Assembly: GCF_014642875.1 (NCBI RefSeq)
Contig: NZ_BMJC01000003.1
Span: 62,001 to 126,000, forward strand
Reading direction: 5' to 3'
DNA from: Puia dinghuensis
GTDB lineage: Bacteria; Bacteroidota; Bacteroidia; Chitinophagales; Chitinophagaceae
DNA length: 64,000 nucleotides
Shown here: in pieces, positions 27,531 through 38,000 of the stretch
Layout: each line of letters begins with the position of its first letter
Position numbering within the stretch: the first letter of the stretch is position 1
Translations under genes and position numbers: made by a program
The notes under the pieces: model-generated
The model's database searches: none
Seen by the model: only the letters and a program-made list of their open reading frames with translations
Told to the model about the DNA's origin: nothing

Positions 27531-29836
27531 TCTATAATTTTTTCTACATGTACCAATCGGCCCGTCGCATTCATCCCTTCCACGACCACGCGGAGCCTGC
27601 GGCTGACATCGTTGTTGTAGAATTTGAACTCCGCGGTGTGGGTGTTTGCATCCGTAATAATATAAGGGTTCCAGTACAGCGTTGGCCGCACGTCCGGCAG
27701 GAAATCTGTTTGGCTCGCCGGGTCGACGGAATAGTCGGGCGAATAGAACTGTCGCTCGGCCGCATAGCCCTCCACCAATGTATAGTTCAGTCCCTTCGTG
27801 GGCAGTGGCTTCACGTCCTCGCCCTTCTTTGTGTAGATGGCGATGGCGCCGGCCCGCGGGTTGATCACCCCGCCCATGAGGAACGGTGGATAGAATACCT
27901 TGACATAAGCGATCTCGGTTATCGGGATATCACCCACCAGATCGGCCCGCATGCCCGCCTCATCTACAAAAAAGCCCGGCGTGCTCTGACGCCATGTCAC
28001 GACGGGATAACCGTCCTTATACTGCACCTCCAATCCGGGGACTACCTGCCGCAGGTAGTAGAAGATGTCCGTCGAATGCACCGCGAGCGGATCGTCCTTG
28101 ACATCGAACTGGTAACCCGCTTCGCGTTTGAAGGGGCCCGTGGCATATTTTTCATCCAGGATATCCACCGGCCGCTTTGTATGCCCCTTTACAGTAACAG
28201 GCGCCAGCACCATCGCCTGCCGCTTCTTCTCCTTGTCGGCTGTCGCGGCTTCGAAATACTGTACGCGTTGCATCCCCGTCGTATCCGGGAGCCTGCTCGT
28301 GGGTGGAAGCGGGGGCGCCGGCAGCAAATTAGTACCGAGTTGCATCGACTTCCCACCATAGAACACTTTCAGGGTATCGTAGAAGACCAGTCCGCGCTGC
28401 ACGAACATGCCGTCCTTACTGACAGGCACCAGCAATCGCTTCCGGCTGCTGTCCTTCGCTTGTAGGATGAGCATCACGGGCTGTCCGGCCACTGCCTCCC
28501 TGACCCTGCCCTTCAGCTCGAGGTAGCCGCTGTCCCGTGGATATCGCATCTCCGACAACCCGCCCTGCCCGAAAAAGCGCCTCCATCCATGCGTTAGCAT
28601 CACGAGGTCGAGCTGCCTGGCGACGACCGCACCGCCGGAAGAAAAATAATAGGAAGGATGATAGACGGCGCCCCGGATGTCATCGCTCAGCAGCAGCGTG
28701 CTGACAATATCATCGGAGCCCGCCGGCAGGTCTGCGTCGGTGACGGAAACCGAGAGATTGGTAAACACGGTGTCGGGGACATTGACCTCGATCGCATTAA
28801 GGGCCCGCCTGCCAAGCCCGGCAGTAGCTACTTTTACATCCACCGGGAACAAATGCAGCCGGTTGTTCACGAAGCTCACCCGTTCGGCTAGTGGCTTCCA
28901 TCCGGCATCAAATAATGTGTATTGCAGGATGCCTGTAGGCAGACTATCCGTAGGCACCTGTACGGCAACCTCGGTGCGCGAGGTCAAGTTCAGCTGGGCG
29001 GCATATATCACATGCTGGTTCATATGCACCACCAGGTTTAGCATGGGAGAAACTTCCGCCGTCCTCCGGACGATCACGGTACTCTGGTCCGCATGCGGCT
29101 GTACCTGCAAACCAACCCCTCCTGCGGCCGCAACAGGCAGATCGTTCCGATGCTGCTGACCCGATGCATCCGCCCACATGGCCCAATACTTCACGCCTCG
29201 CCCGGGGCGGATAAAAAAGCTGCCCATCCCGTCATGTTCCACCGTCAGCGAGTCCACGAAACTCCCGTCACTGCCCTGCACCACACCGCTGACCATCACC
29301 GGTATACCCCACTGGTTATTGGCCTTGAAAGCCACCTTGCACGGCAGACCGGTGATCAGCGCGCCGCCTTCGGGGAAAAAACCGATCTCCGTCCGTGCAG
29401 GCTCGGCATTGCGTTGTGGATGGTGAGCAACACCGGCAACCGGAATATCCCTGTCGTACAAAAGACCCGAATCGAAATTCAACATCCACTGCGTATAGAC
29501 CCGCACGTGGATCGAGCCGCCGGTATATCCAGCGGGTATGTCGAACTGTCCTCTGGCAGAGGCTTCCAACACCGGAGCCGCCATATGCTTCAACAACCGA
29601 CCGGTAACATCATACCAGTCAACATAGATGTTCCTGCTGAGCGTTGAGGGTTCGAAGCCTGACAGCAAATAGGCTTTGAACCAAATGGTCTCGCCCGGGC
29701 TATAGGCATATCGGTCAAAGTGCAGGTACACCTTCTCCTGTGGAAACCGCCCGGCCAACGAATCAAGTGGCGACTGGGCGGCCACTCGGGTGCCCATGCC
29801 AAGCGCCAGGCAGACATATAGGATTATTCTTTGCAT
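27527..29836 (-). CDS. MG2/TonB-receptor-plug-like secreted protein
   Basis: A 769-residue protein with a signal peptide ending VAAQ. The N-terminal part resembles the macroglobulin MG2 domain (QEKVYLHFDRYAYSPGETIWFKAYL). The far C-terminal part resembles a TonB-dependent receptor plug (DIFYYLRQVVPGLEVQYKDG, INPRAGAIAIYTKKGED) without any beta-barrel. Such proteins are common in Bacteroidota but their function is not established; a periplasmic or outer-membrane accessory role is possible. Its stop overlaps the GH2 start (ATGA) and it lies 7 bp after the GH92 gene, so it is a true member of operon B. Confidence 0.75.
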   Translation of the reverse strand: MQRIILYVCLALGMGTRVAAQSPLDSLAGRFPQEKVYLHFDRYAYSPGETIWFKAYLLSGFEPSTLSRNIYVDWYDVTGRLLKHMAAPVLEASARGQFDIPAGYTGGSIHVRVYTQWMLNFDSGLLYDRDIPVAGVAHHPQRNAEPARTEIGFFPEGGALITGLPCKVAFKANNQWGIPVMVSGVVQGSDGSFVDSLTVEHDGMGSFFIRPGRGVKYWAMWADASGQQHRNDLPVAAAGGVGLQVQPHADQSTVIVRRTAEVSPMLNLVVHMNQHVIYAAQLNLTSRTEVAVQVPTDSLPTGILQYTLFDAGWKPLAERVSFVNNRLHLFPVDVKVATAGLGRRALNAIEVNVPDTVFTNLSVSVTDADLPAGSDDIVSTLLLSDDIRGAVYHPSYYFSSGGAVVARQLDLVMLTHGWRRFFGQGGLSEMRYPRDSGYLELKGRVREAVAGQPVMLILQAKDSSRKRLLVPVSKDGMFVQRGLVFYDTLKVFYGGKSMQLGTNLLPAPPLPPTSRLPDTTGMQRVQYFEAATADKEKKRQAMVLAPVTVKGHTKRPVDILDEKYATGPFKREAGYQFDVKDDPLAVHSTDIFYYLRQVVPGLEVQYKDGYPVVTWRQSTPGFFVDEAGMRADLVGDIPITEIAYVKVFYPPFLMGGVINPRAGAIAIYTKKGEDVKPLPTKGLNYTLVEGYAAERQFYSPDYSVDPASQTDFLPDVRPTLYWNPYIITDANTHTAEFKFYNNDVSRRLRVVVEGMNATGRLVHVEKIIE

Positions 29837-29843
29837 GGCCAGA

Positions 29844-32030
29844 TTATTTAACTCCCCATTCCCTGTTCGGCCGGGGGCCCATCTCCAATTCCAGGGTCCC
29901 CCCCGCTATCAGCTGCTCATGTGTGAACCATGGCGTGTCCAGCGGCGCCCCGTTCAGCGTCGCCCGCTGAATGTATTTATTCGTCTTCGAACACTCATGG
30001 GCGATAATAGTAAACTGCTTCCCGTTGGGCAAATCGATCCTCACTTTTTCGAATACGGGACTGCCGATAGCATACCGTGGTATCCCGGGTGTAACCGGAT
30101 AAAACCCCATCGAAGAGAAGACGACAAACGCACTCATGCCTCCGCCGTCCTCATCGCCCGGGATGCCAAAGACATTATCCTTGAACCAGAGATCGAGCAG
30201 CAGCCGCACACGCTCCTGGGTCTTCCAGGGCGAACGGGTGAAGTCGTATAGATAAGGAATATGGAAACTGGGTTCGTTGCCCATGGAATATTGCCCCACC
30301 AATCCTGTCGCATCGGGAAATTTGTTCCAGAATTCGTACTTACTCCGGCCCAGGTCTTCCCGGAACAGTTGATCGAGTCGCGCCTCGAAGGCATCCCTTC
30401 CGCCCATCAGCCCGATGAGGCCAGGGATATCGTGCTGCACCTGCCACAAATAGGTCCACCCATTGTTCTCATCGTAATAATCCCTGCCCCCCGAGCCACC
30501 GTCATACTTGGGATCAATAAGTATCCAGGCTCCTTTGTCATCTTTGGGCAGGAACATCCGGCGTTCGGGATGCCATAGGTTGCGGTAGTTGCCCGAACGC
30601 TGCAGGAAAAAATGATAATCCGAATCCCTGCCCAACTGATGCGCCATCTGCGCGACGGCCCAGTCGTCATAACTGGCGCCCAACGTCACCGCCACTGCCT
30701 GACGGCGTTCGCGGGAATCGACCTGGGGGAAACGTTCGCTTTCGCCGATCGGTAAAGCCGGGAAATATCCGTGCGCATAATAAAAACTGTCGAGCGCCAT
30801 GGCCGGACCATTCCTCCACGGCAGCATCGTAGCCTGAAGGGCATTCTTACGCATACCCTCATACGCCTTCACAGGATCATCGGCCCGGATACCTTTTCGA
30901 TAATCGTCCAGGATCATGATCGACGAATGGAACCCATTCATGCAAGCATGATCGCCAAACAACACCGGAAAAGTGGGCATCCAGCCCAACTGCCGGTACA
31001 TGGTCACATACGAATTCAGCATGTCCCGCTCGAGCGCGGGATCGAGAATCGCGCGAAGCGGGTGCAGCGCCAGATAGGTATCCCAGACCCAGTCGTCGAC
31101 ATAAAACGGCCGCGACCCGTCCGCATGTATCTGCTTGTCGAATCCGCTATAATAGCGGCCGTCTTCGGTGATATCCACCATCCGCTCGTTGCACCGGTAT
31201 AATGCGGAGTAAAAAGATCGCTTTTGTGCTTCGGTGCCGCCTTCTACCTGAATCTGCCCCATCACCCTGGCCCAGGCGGCTTCTCCGGCCGATCGCAACG
31301 CCGCAAAGTCCCGTCCATCCAGCTCCTCATGGAAATTCCGTTTCGCCTGTTCGGGCCCGATGTATGATATGGCATACCGGAATTCGACGGTGTCCCCGGC
31401 CGTCCCGGGAAAGGTTATCTGCAGGCGATCGCCCGCCGCCTGCGTGGTGCCCTGCACATTGAACCGCCCATAGACATATACCGGGATATCCCCATGGTAG
31501 ACCTCGGTGGCGGCCACTGCACCATCGGCAAGCGACTGCCACTTCGCGCCGCCAGGATTATACTCCCCCAACAGGATGCTCCTTAACCTGGCGCCTCCAA
31601 AGGCAAACCGGTAGATGCCCACCTTCTTCCCCGGCGCGAATTCCACCGTCACATCCTCATCCAGCAGGTAGCCGCTGTAATACCAGGGACGCGTTACCTC
31701 CGCCCCCTGGTCGCAGGCCATAGGACGCGCCCAACTTTCCGGTTCGGTTGCGCGGCATGGCTTGATCGAGAAAGCCTGACCCAGCCTGTGCGACACGATG
31801 GTCAGCGGGAAATCGGTCACCTGGTCGTCAATAAAATCCTTGCGCATCGGATACATCCGGATCAGCTGATGCGGCAGCTGCACTGTCGGCCGCGTGGGTT
31901 GCAATAAGGCCCCCACATTGCCGATGGTGGGGTCTACATATTCGAGGTTGTCTTCCGGAGATCGGTATGATGTCTGCGCAGACGCCGCCAAACCCATCAT
32001 CATAAGGCACGCAAAAAATAGCTTCAACAT
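29844..32030 (-). CDS. GH92 family alpha-mannosidase-like glycoside hydrolase
   Basis: A 728-residue exported enzyme (signal MLKLFFACLMMMGLAASAQ). The C-terminal half has the GH92 blocks YSMGNEPSFHIPYLYDF, GIPGDEDGGGMSAFVVFSSM, GFYPVTPGIPRYAIGSP and a late segment NKYIQRATLNGAPLDTPW. GH92 enzymes are calcium-dependent exo-acting inverting alpha-mannosidases. The N-terminal block VDPTIGNVGALLQPTRPTV differs from the usual VDPFIGTGGHG, placing this in a divergent subgroup, so mannose specificity is less certain. Third enzyme-related gene of operon B, next to the GH99-like gene. Confidence 0.9.
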   Translation of the reverse strand: MLKLFFACLMMMGLAASAQTSYRSPEDNLEYVDPTIGNVGALLQPTRPTVQLPHQLIRMYPMRKDFIDDQVTDFPLTIVSHRLGQAFSIKPCRATEPESWARPMACDQGAEVTRPWYYSGYLLDEDVTVEFAPGKKVGIYRFAFGGARLRSILLGEYNPGGAKWQSLADGAVAATEVYHGDIPVYVYGRFNVQGTTQAAGDRLQITFPGTAGDTVEFRYAISYIGPEQAKRNFHEELDGRDFAALRSAGEAAWARVMGQIQVEGGTEAQKRSFYSALYRCNERMVDITEDGRYYSGFDKQIHADGSRPFYVDDWVWDTYLALHPLRAILDPALERDMLNSYVTMYRQLGWMPTFPVLFGDHACMNGFHSSIMILDDYRKGIRADDPVKAYEGMRKNALQATMLPWRNGPAMALDSFYYAHGYFPALPIGESERFPQVDSRERRQAVAVTLGASYDDWAVAQMAHQLGRDSDYHFFLQRSGNYRNLWHPERRMFLPKDDKGAWILIDPKYDGGSGGRDYYDENNGWTYLWQVQHDIPGLIGLMGGRDAFEARLDQLFREDLGRSKYEFWNKFPDATGLVGQYSMGNEPSFHIPYLYDFTRSPWKTQERVRLLLDLWFKDNVFGIPGDEDGGGMSAFVVFSSMGFYPVTPGIPRYAIGSPVFEKVRIDLPNGKQFTIIAHECSKTNKYIQRATLNGAPLDTPWFTHEQLIAGGTLELEMGPRPNREWGVK

Positions 32031-32032
32031 GC

Positions 32033-33193
32033 TTAAGGCGTTTTAAATTCTTTCTTTACAATATTCAGGTACAGCTCGCCGTAAGGCTTCACATTATTGG
32101 TATTGACCGTATCCGGTTCCAACTGCATATCGTACTGCCACTGGTTCCAGGAATCGATCAGCACCATGCGGATGCCGTTGCTCCCCGTGTCGGCATTCAT
32201 CTTGGCTACATTGCAGAGTTGCCGGAATATCGCCCCACTGTCTGTCCGGGGATAAATGGGATTGGTGCTGTTGGGCGTCGTGATCGTCGGGTCACAAGCC
32301 GGACTGATATCCGGGATATAGTTGATGCCGCCCATGCTGTCCCGGAAATACTGCCGCGAATACTCCCAGTTCTGATCCATCGTCTGCGGCAACAGATACC
32401 ACCGGTCCCAGGACGTCAGCCCCGTAAAACCGCTGAGAGTATTGTGATAGATCGCATCCACGCACTTATAAAACCGATCGATATACCGGGCCGGGGGAGT
32501 CCAGGCATCCTGCATGCCGACGAAATACATTTGAAAGCCCATACCCGACAGGCGCGTCCGGATGGAATCATAGATAACACTGTCCTGGCTCGAATAGATG
32601 TTCTCGGCTGACTCGATATACAACAGCGTCTTGCCGTTTACCTTCATATAATTGGGATTGCTCATAAAGGCTGCGACCCCACGCTGAAAGTCGGTGAGGA
32701 AATTATTCATCGCCGTCGCATTCTTTTCCAGCGGGTTCGCATTGCTGATACCCAGCGCCCCGGAATTGACCACATAGGCAAGGGCGAACTTCATATTACC
32801 CGACCCATTTGCATTGACAAACGTCTGGATCAGCGTGGAATCGCTCTTCCAGTTCGTATTGTCCTTTGTAGGCGACCGGTACGCAAACAGGAAATAATCG
32901 ATACCCCCGGCCTGCGCCTGGGTGATATGCCTCGCCATTACAGCAGGCGACACCGCCCCATTGGTCATGTTATAATCCCCCACCACCGGCACCCGCTTAA
33001 CGGCCGCCGTCCAGGTGCTGTTGTTATAATAGAAAGCACCCACCGTATAATTCTTCGTCACAGGGATCTCGTTGATGGAATAGGCCAGGATATTACTCTG
33101 CGGCGTCGGCCCGGTATTATCCTTTCCGAGCGCCCATTTCTTACAGGAATAAAAACCCGCGATCAATAGAAAACCAAATACAATCTTTTTCAT
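32033..33193 (-). CDS. GH99/GH71-like lipoprotein
   Basis: A 386-residue lipoprotein (MKKIVFGFLLIAGFYSC, lipobox FYSC). The mature part resembles GH99 and related WbsX-like barrels: VGAFYYNNSTW, AGGIDYFLFAYRSP, VNGKTLLYIES and the late IDSWNQWQYD, matching the family's NEWNEW-type block. GH99 enzymes are endo-alpha-mannosidases or endo-alpha-mannanases; together with GH92 this suggests an alpha-mannose-rich glycan, but specificity is unproven. ATG 33193 is chosen because it starts the signal; a longer frame to 33292 runs into the SusD gene. Confidence 0.78.
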   Translation of the reverse strand: MKKIVFGFLLIAGFYSCKKWALGKDNTGPTPQSNILAYSINEIPVTKNYTVGAFYYNNSTWTAAVKRVPVVGDYNMTNGAVSPAVMARHITQAQAGGIDYFLFAYRSPTKDNTNWKSDSTLIQTFVNANGSGNMKFALAYVVNSGALGISNANPLEKNATAMNNFLTDFQRGVAAFMSNPNYMKVNGKTLLYIESAENIYSSQDSVIYDSIRTRLSGMGFQMYFVGMQDAWTPPARYIDRFYKCVDAIYHNTLSGFTGLTSWDRWYLLPQTMDQNWEYSRQYFRDSMGGINYIPDISPACDPTITTPNSTNPIYPRTDSGAIFRQLCNVAKMNADTGSNGIRMVLIDSWNQWQYDMQLEPDTVNTNNVKPYGELYLNIVKKEFKTP

Positions 33194-33204
33194 ATATAGA
33201 GCAA

Positions 33205-35028
33205 TTAAGGATGATAAGTAGAAACGAGAGTATAAGGAAAATGTCCGGCCGCAGCCGCGGCCTTCAGCTGCTGGATCGTCGTCCCATACCACTTGCTGAG
33301 ATAACGCAGGTCAAAACCACCCGGCGCCAGGGCATTCCAGTCGGGGATCTTATTGGGGATCGCAAAATTGAGCTGGATATCCGGGTTGTACTCCGTATTG
33401 GCCAGCAATCCGGCATTCATCGGGTTGGCCTGGAGAAAGGTCACCGCCTGGTTATACCCGTTGGTGTTGAGCGTAGCCTCGTTGAGGTTATACGATCCCC
33501 GGCCCGGCACATCCATCCACGCCGTATGACTCGTGTAACTGGCATTGCCGCCTGGGTTCAATTCGGGTGGGAAGGTAAAGAACCGCGTCCGCCGTTGCAG
33601 ACACCAGCTGTCGAACCCCTGATCGGGAAAATAGTTCATCCACTCCTGCGCCCAGATCTGGTGCAGCACATCGGTGATATTTGCATTGCTTAGATCGAAC
33701 AGGTCCCAGTAGGCATTCGTATTGACGGTACCCCATTGCACGCCCGGCTGCGTCATATAGGCCGCCAGCTGCGCCGCCGATAGCCCCCAGTACGCAAAAT
33801 TTGCCGCGATCGCCGCATTGTAATACACCATCGGCGCCGACGCGCCCCCATAGCCCAGCTGTGCAGCCTCCGCCTTCAGGAACAAGGTCTCGGCATAAGA
33901 CAGCATGATCAGCGACCGCGCAGGATTGTTAAGGATCGCATCGTTGATCAGTGAATAAGCCGTATCGTTGATCGCCGATAGGGGATTGGTAAGACCCGTC
34001 AGCGAAGTGCTCCAATTGGGCAGCAGGGTCGTGAAATTGGCCGCCAGCGGCTTGCCCAGGTAAGGGATACCGTAGCGCACCACCCGCATGGAATCATCCG
34101 CCGTGCTGGTGAGGGTATCGGTGATCTGGAACCTCGCCGTCAAGGATGTCACCGAATCGTAATATACCGCCATACGGGGGTCCTTATAGCTCCGCAAAAA
34201 CACCTGCATGAACTCCGCCATCCTGGGCGGTATCTGGTGCCCGGTCGGGGAATAGGGGTAATAGCTGTTCGATAAGATGAAGAAGAGATAATACGGGTTC
34301 TGGTTATTCGTCACGTTCTCATAGGCCATCTTCGCGGTCTCCGCCTCCGAGCCGATGAGGTTCGATTCATTGGCCATACAGTCCGTAATATGGCTGACCG
34401 CCTTGGCGCCGAGGTTCTTCATACACCGCAAGGCTACCTTCAGCCGAAGCGTATTGGCAAAATGAACCCAGCTCGTGTTATTGCCGTTATAAACTATATC
34501 ATAAGACAGCTTGTCCCCCGATGGCACGATCTTGCTCGTCGCGTCCTTGAGGCTGTCAAGGATATAGGAGTAGGTCGAATCCTCGCTGTCGAAGGCAACC
34601 GTATTGAGATCATTCAGGTTGTTCGCCTGCTTCACCGGGACCGGCCCGTACTGCCCTACCAGGATCGAGTACGTGTACCACTTCAGGATACGCGCAATCT
34701 GCACCCGGTTCGTATACAAAGAATTGCCGCCATAGGTCTGGATCGTCTGGTCCAGGTTCTCCAGCACATTATTATAAGCCGTCTTCCACAGTCCCTTATC
34801 GGTCACATCATACCGGGAACCCTCCCATATCTGGTTGGCGATGTCCCAATATTGGGAATAATTGTAGGTCGAGATCTGCACATTGAGGTTCTTCACCGCC
34901 GCCTCGATCACCGCCTCCGGCGAGACGACATAAAATTTGTTCGGGTCCTGGTTGATGCTGGAGAAATTTTTCGTACAGCCGGTCACCAGCAAACCTGTCA
35001 GGACATATATATAAAGGAGTCGCTTCAT
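33205..35028 (-). CDS. susD: SusD/RagB family lipoprotein (SusD-like_2 type)
   Basis: A 607-residue outer-membrane lipoprotein with signal MKRLLYIYVLTGLLVTGC. The opening KNFSSINQDPNKFYVVSPE and later ARSLIMLSYAETLFLKAEAAQLG are characteristic of the SusD-like_2 group. It pairs with the SusC encoded 10 bp upstream and should bind glycan at the cell surface. Second gene of operon B. Confidence 0.93.
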   Translation of the reverse strand: MKRLLYIYVLTGLLVTGCTKNFSSINQDPNKFYVVSPEAVIEAAVKNLNVQISTYNYSQYWDIANQIWEGSRYDVTDKGLWKTAYNNVLENLDQTIQTYGGNSLYTNRVQIARILKWYTYSILVGQYGPVPVKQANNLNDLNTVAFDSEDSTYSYILDSLKDATSKIVPSGDKLSYDIVYNGNNTSWVHFANTLRLKVALRCMKNLGAKAVSHITDCMANESNLIGSEAETAKMAYENVTNNQNPYYLFFILSNSYYPYSPTGHQIPPRMAEFMQVFLRSYKDPRMAVYYDSVTSLTARFQITDTLTSTADDSMRVVRYGIPYLGKPLAANFTTLLPNWSTSLTGLTNPLSAINDTAYSLINDAILNNPARSLIMLSYAETLFLKAEAAQLGYGGASAPMVYYNAAIAANFAYWGLSAAQLAAYMTQPGVQWGTVNTNAYWDLFDLSNANITDVLHQIWAQEWMNYFPDQGFDSWCLQRRTRFFTFPPELNPGGNASYTSHTAWMDVPGRGSYNLNEATLNTNGYNQAVTFLQANPMNAGLLANTEYNPDIQLNFAIPNKIPDWNALAPGGFDLRYLSKWYGTTIQQLKAAAAAGHFPYTLVSTYHP

Positions 35029-35038
35029 AATAAAAGTT

Positions 35039-38000
35039 TTAGAAATTTACTTTCAGGTCAAAGCCATATTGCGCATAAGGAAAAGAGTTGCCCGCGTCGA
35101 TGCCCTGTGCATTGCCCGAACTATTGGCGGCCTCCGGGTCGATGCCCTGCGGCGTATGCTTGAACAGCGTCCAGAAATTGCGCCCCACAAGGGCTATCCG
35201 GGCCCCGCGGATCGGCAGCCGGGTCAGATAGGTCTGGGGCACGGTATAGCCGAACACGATCTCGGCTATCTTGATACTGCTCGCGTCGTAGGTGATAGCC
35301 GGCGTATTGTTCACGGTCATATCCGACTCGTACGTCGTAGGGTTCATCCATACCGTGCTCTTCGCCCCCGGCTCATACCGGCCGTTCTTGTCCAGCACCG
35401 GTTTGCCGCTCGCATCCACCTTGATAGTATAGGCATTCGGATACTGCACCCCCTTCACCCGGCCCGAATCGGCATAGCGCGTAACCCCCGAACCCACCGT
35501 CTGACCGATGCCTTGCTGCTCGTTGCCATTCTCGCCCAGGATCACCGAACTCAGCAACCAGGCGTCCCTGCCCAACAGGCTGTACTGCGTCACCCCCAGG
35601 AAGTTGGCGCGGCCATAGGACGCCGAATAGATCTTGCCATGCCACTTGACATTGAAAAGGATCGAGAAGTCGAACCCGGCATAGGTAAAGGTGGATCCCA
35701 GCGACCCGATCCAGTCCGGGTGGAAATTACCCAGCGGGGTATTGGGCTGCACAACGGCCCGGCCATTGGCCTGTACCAGCGTCGTATCCCCGACCTTATA
35801 CGGGGCATTGCCATTCAAATAACCATAGGGCGACCCCACCTTCGCATTGACATAGACACCCAGGTTCTGCGCCAGCACGAAATTGTTCACCCCCGGCGCC
35901 AGGGATACCACCATATTCCGGTTCATCGACCAGTTGGCAATGAGATTCCAGTTGAATTTCTTCCCCCGGATGACCTTGGCGTTCAGCGAGAGCTCGATCC
36001 CCTTGTTGGTGATCACCCCGGCATTGATAAAGCGGGTGCTGAAACCCGTCTCCGGCGCCGTCTGCGCCGTAATGATCTGGTTGGTCGCCCGCGTACTATA
36101 CACTGTTCCGTTGAAACTGATGCGATCGTGAAACATCGTCACATCGATGCCCGCTTCCCGCGAAACGGTCTGCTCGGGTTTGAGATTCGGATTGTTCAGC
36201 TGGTTATTGCTCGTATAGTTGATATACGGATTACCAAGGAAGATGCCCCCATAGGTATAAGGCGTGATCAGCGCCTGCGCCGGGGCCGAGTTGCCCACCT
36301 GCGCCCAGGAAGCCCGCAGCTTACCATAGCTGATCAGGTCTGTGTTATTCAGAAAATCGCTGAAAATAAAACTGCCGCTCACCGATGGATAGAAGAAAGA
36401 ACAATTGTTCACCGGCAGCGTGGAAGACCAGTCATTCCGTCCGGTGACATCCACGAACAACCAGTCGCGGAAGCCGATGGTCACGTTGCCGAACAGGCTT
36501 TGCGTATTGGTCTTAGATTCGGCTTCCGATACCGTCGGAACCGCATTGCTGTTCAAAATGGAAGGCATATTGTGCACCAGCAGCGCCGCCACCCTGGCGG
36601 ACCGCACCAGTGTGTTATTGGTGGCCAGTTCCGCCCCGGCATTGGCCGTCAGGTTGAAATCGCCGCTCAGCTGTTTGTTGAACATCAGCAAACCCTGGTA
36701 ATCATTATTGATCGAGTGCTGTTCCAGGTTACTGTAGGAACCCTGCGGCGTCTGCAAGCCACCGAGTTCGCGATATTGCCAGGAGCTGAGGAAATCCATA
36801 TCGGTGGCGCCCTGCAACCGGAGGCTAAGCATTTTGTTCAGCCTGCTCGTGGCCGTAATGCCGCCGATGACGCGGTTGTGCGTGTCCTCGTTCTTGTCCT
36901 CATACAGCGACCAGAACGGGTTCTCGAAGCTGTTGGCACTGCCCAGCGCGATGGAGTTGCCGGTGAGTGGATTCACATAGGGATTCAGCGCCGAGATATT
37001 GAAGCTGCGCGGCATATACACATAGGCGGCCATCGGACTGGCCGGATCGAGATTGCGCACTGTACGATCCTTGGTGTCCTGGTTCGTATACAGTACCCAG
37101 GTATCCAGGGTCAGCCAGTCGATCTTCCGCGTACCGCTGAGACTTACAGTGTTCCGCTTGATGATATTCTGGTTCTTCAACACATCATCGGCATAGACAT
37201 TCTGATAGGACAGCCGGAAACTGCCGTTGGCGTCCCCCTTGCTGATGGACAGGTTCGACGAGTTGGTAATGCTCGGCTTATAAAAAGAGGTAATGTTCCC
37301 CGGCTGTGGACTGTAGCCGCCCGGGATCAGCTGACCCGCAAAGTTATCATAGGGCTGTCCCAGCATCGGCATGCCCCAGGTGGTGCCGACCGAACCCATC
37401 CGCGCGGCCCCGGTCCCGGGGACAATATTGTTGTTGTTGGTGACGAAGACACCGTTGCTCCCTTCTCCATATTCGTTCTGATAAGCCGGGAACTCGCTGA
37501 TCGTGCTCCACATCGTGTTCTGGTTGAGCGAAATGCCCAGGGTCTTGTCCCCGGTCTTCCCCTTCTTGGTCGTCACCAGGATGGCGCCATTGGCGGCCCG
37601 CGATCCATATAAGGCCGCGGCATTTGGCCCCTTCAGCACTTCGATCGACGCAATATCATCGGGGTTGAGGTCAGCCGCTCCATTGCCATAGTCCAGGTTA
37701 TCGCCCCGGGTATCACCCATATCGTTCTGAATAGGAACTCCATCCACCACCCACAAGGGCTGGTTGTTCCCTGTAATGGAATTCTCCCCCCTGATCTGCA
37801 CCCGGGTGGAAGAACCGGGCTGACCGGTGGTAGTCACCTGCAAGCCGGATACTTTCCCGGCGAGCGCGTCGGTGATATTGACGTCCCGGGCCTCCGTGAT
37901 CCGGTCGGGGTCAATCGACTGAGAAGAATAACCAATGGATTTTTGCCTTTTGGTAAGTCCGAGCGCGGAAATCACAATGACATCCTTTAAGTCTTTGGTC

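Noticed and set aside
27548-28465. 305-codon plus-strand frame opposite the MG2/plug gene
   Set aside because: His/Arg/Ile-rich translation without any domain; the minus-strand gene has a signal peptide and coupled neighbours.
35069-37612. 847-codon open frame on the plus strand opposite SusC
   Set aside because: It is exactly antisense to a well-supported SusC gene, its translation is Arg/Ile/His/Gly-rich with no domain, and it starts at a non-credible site; long antisense frames are common opposite GC-rich genes with biased codon use.
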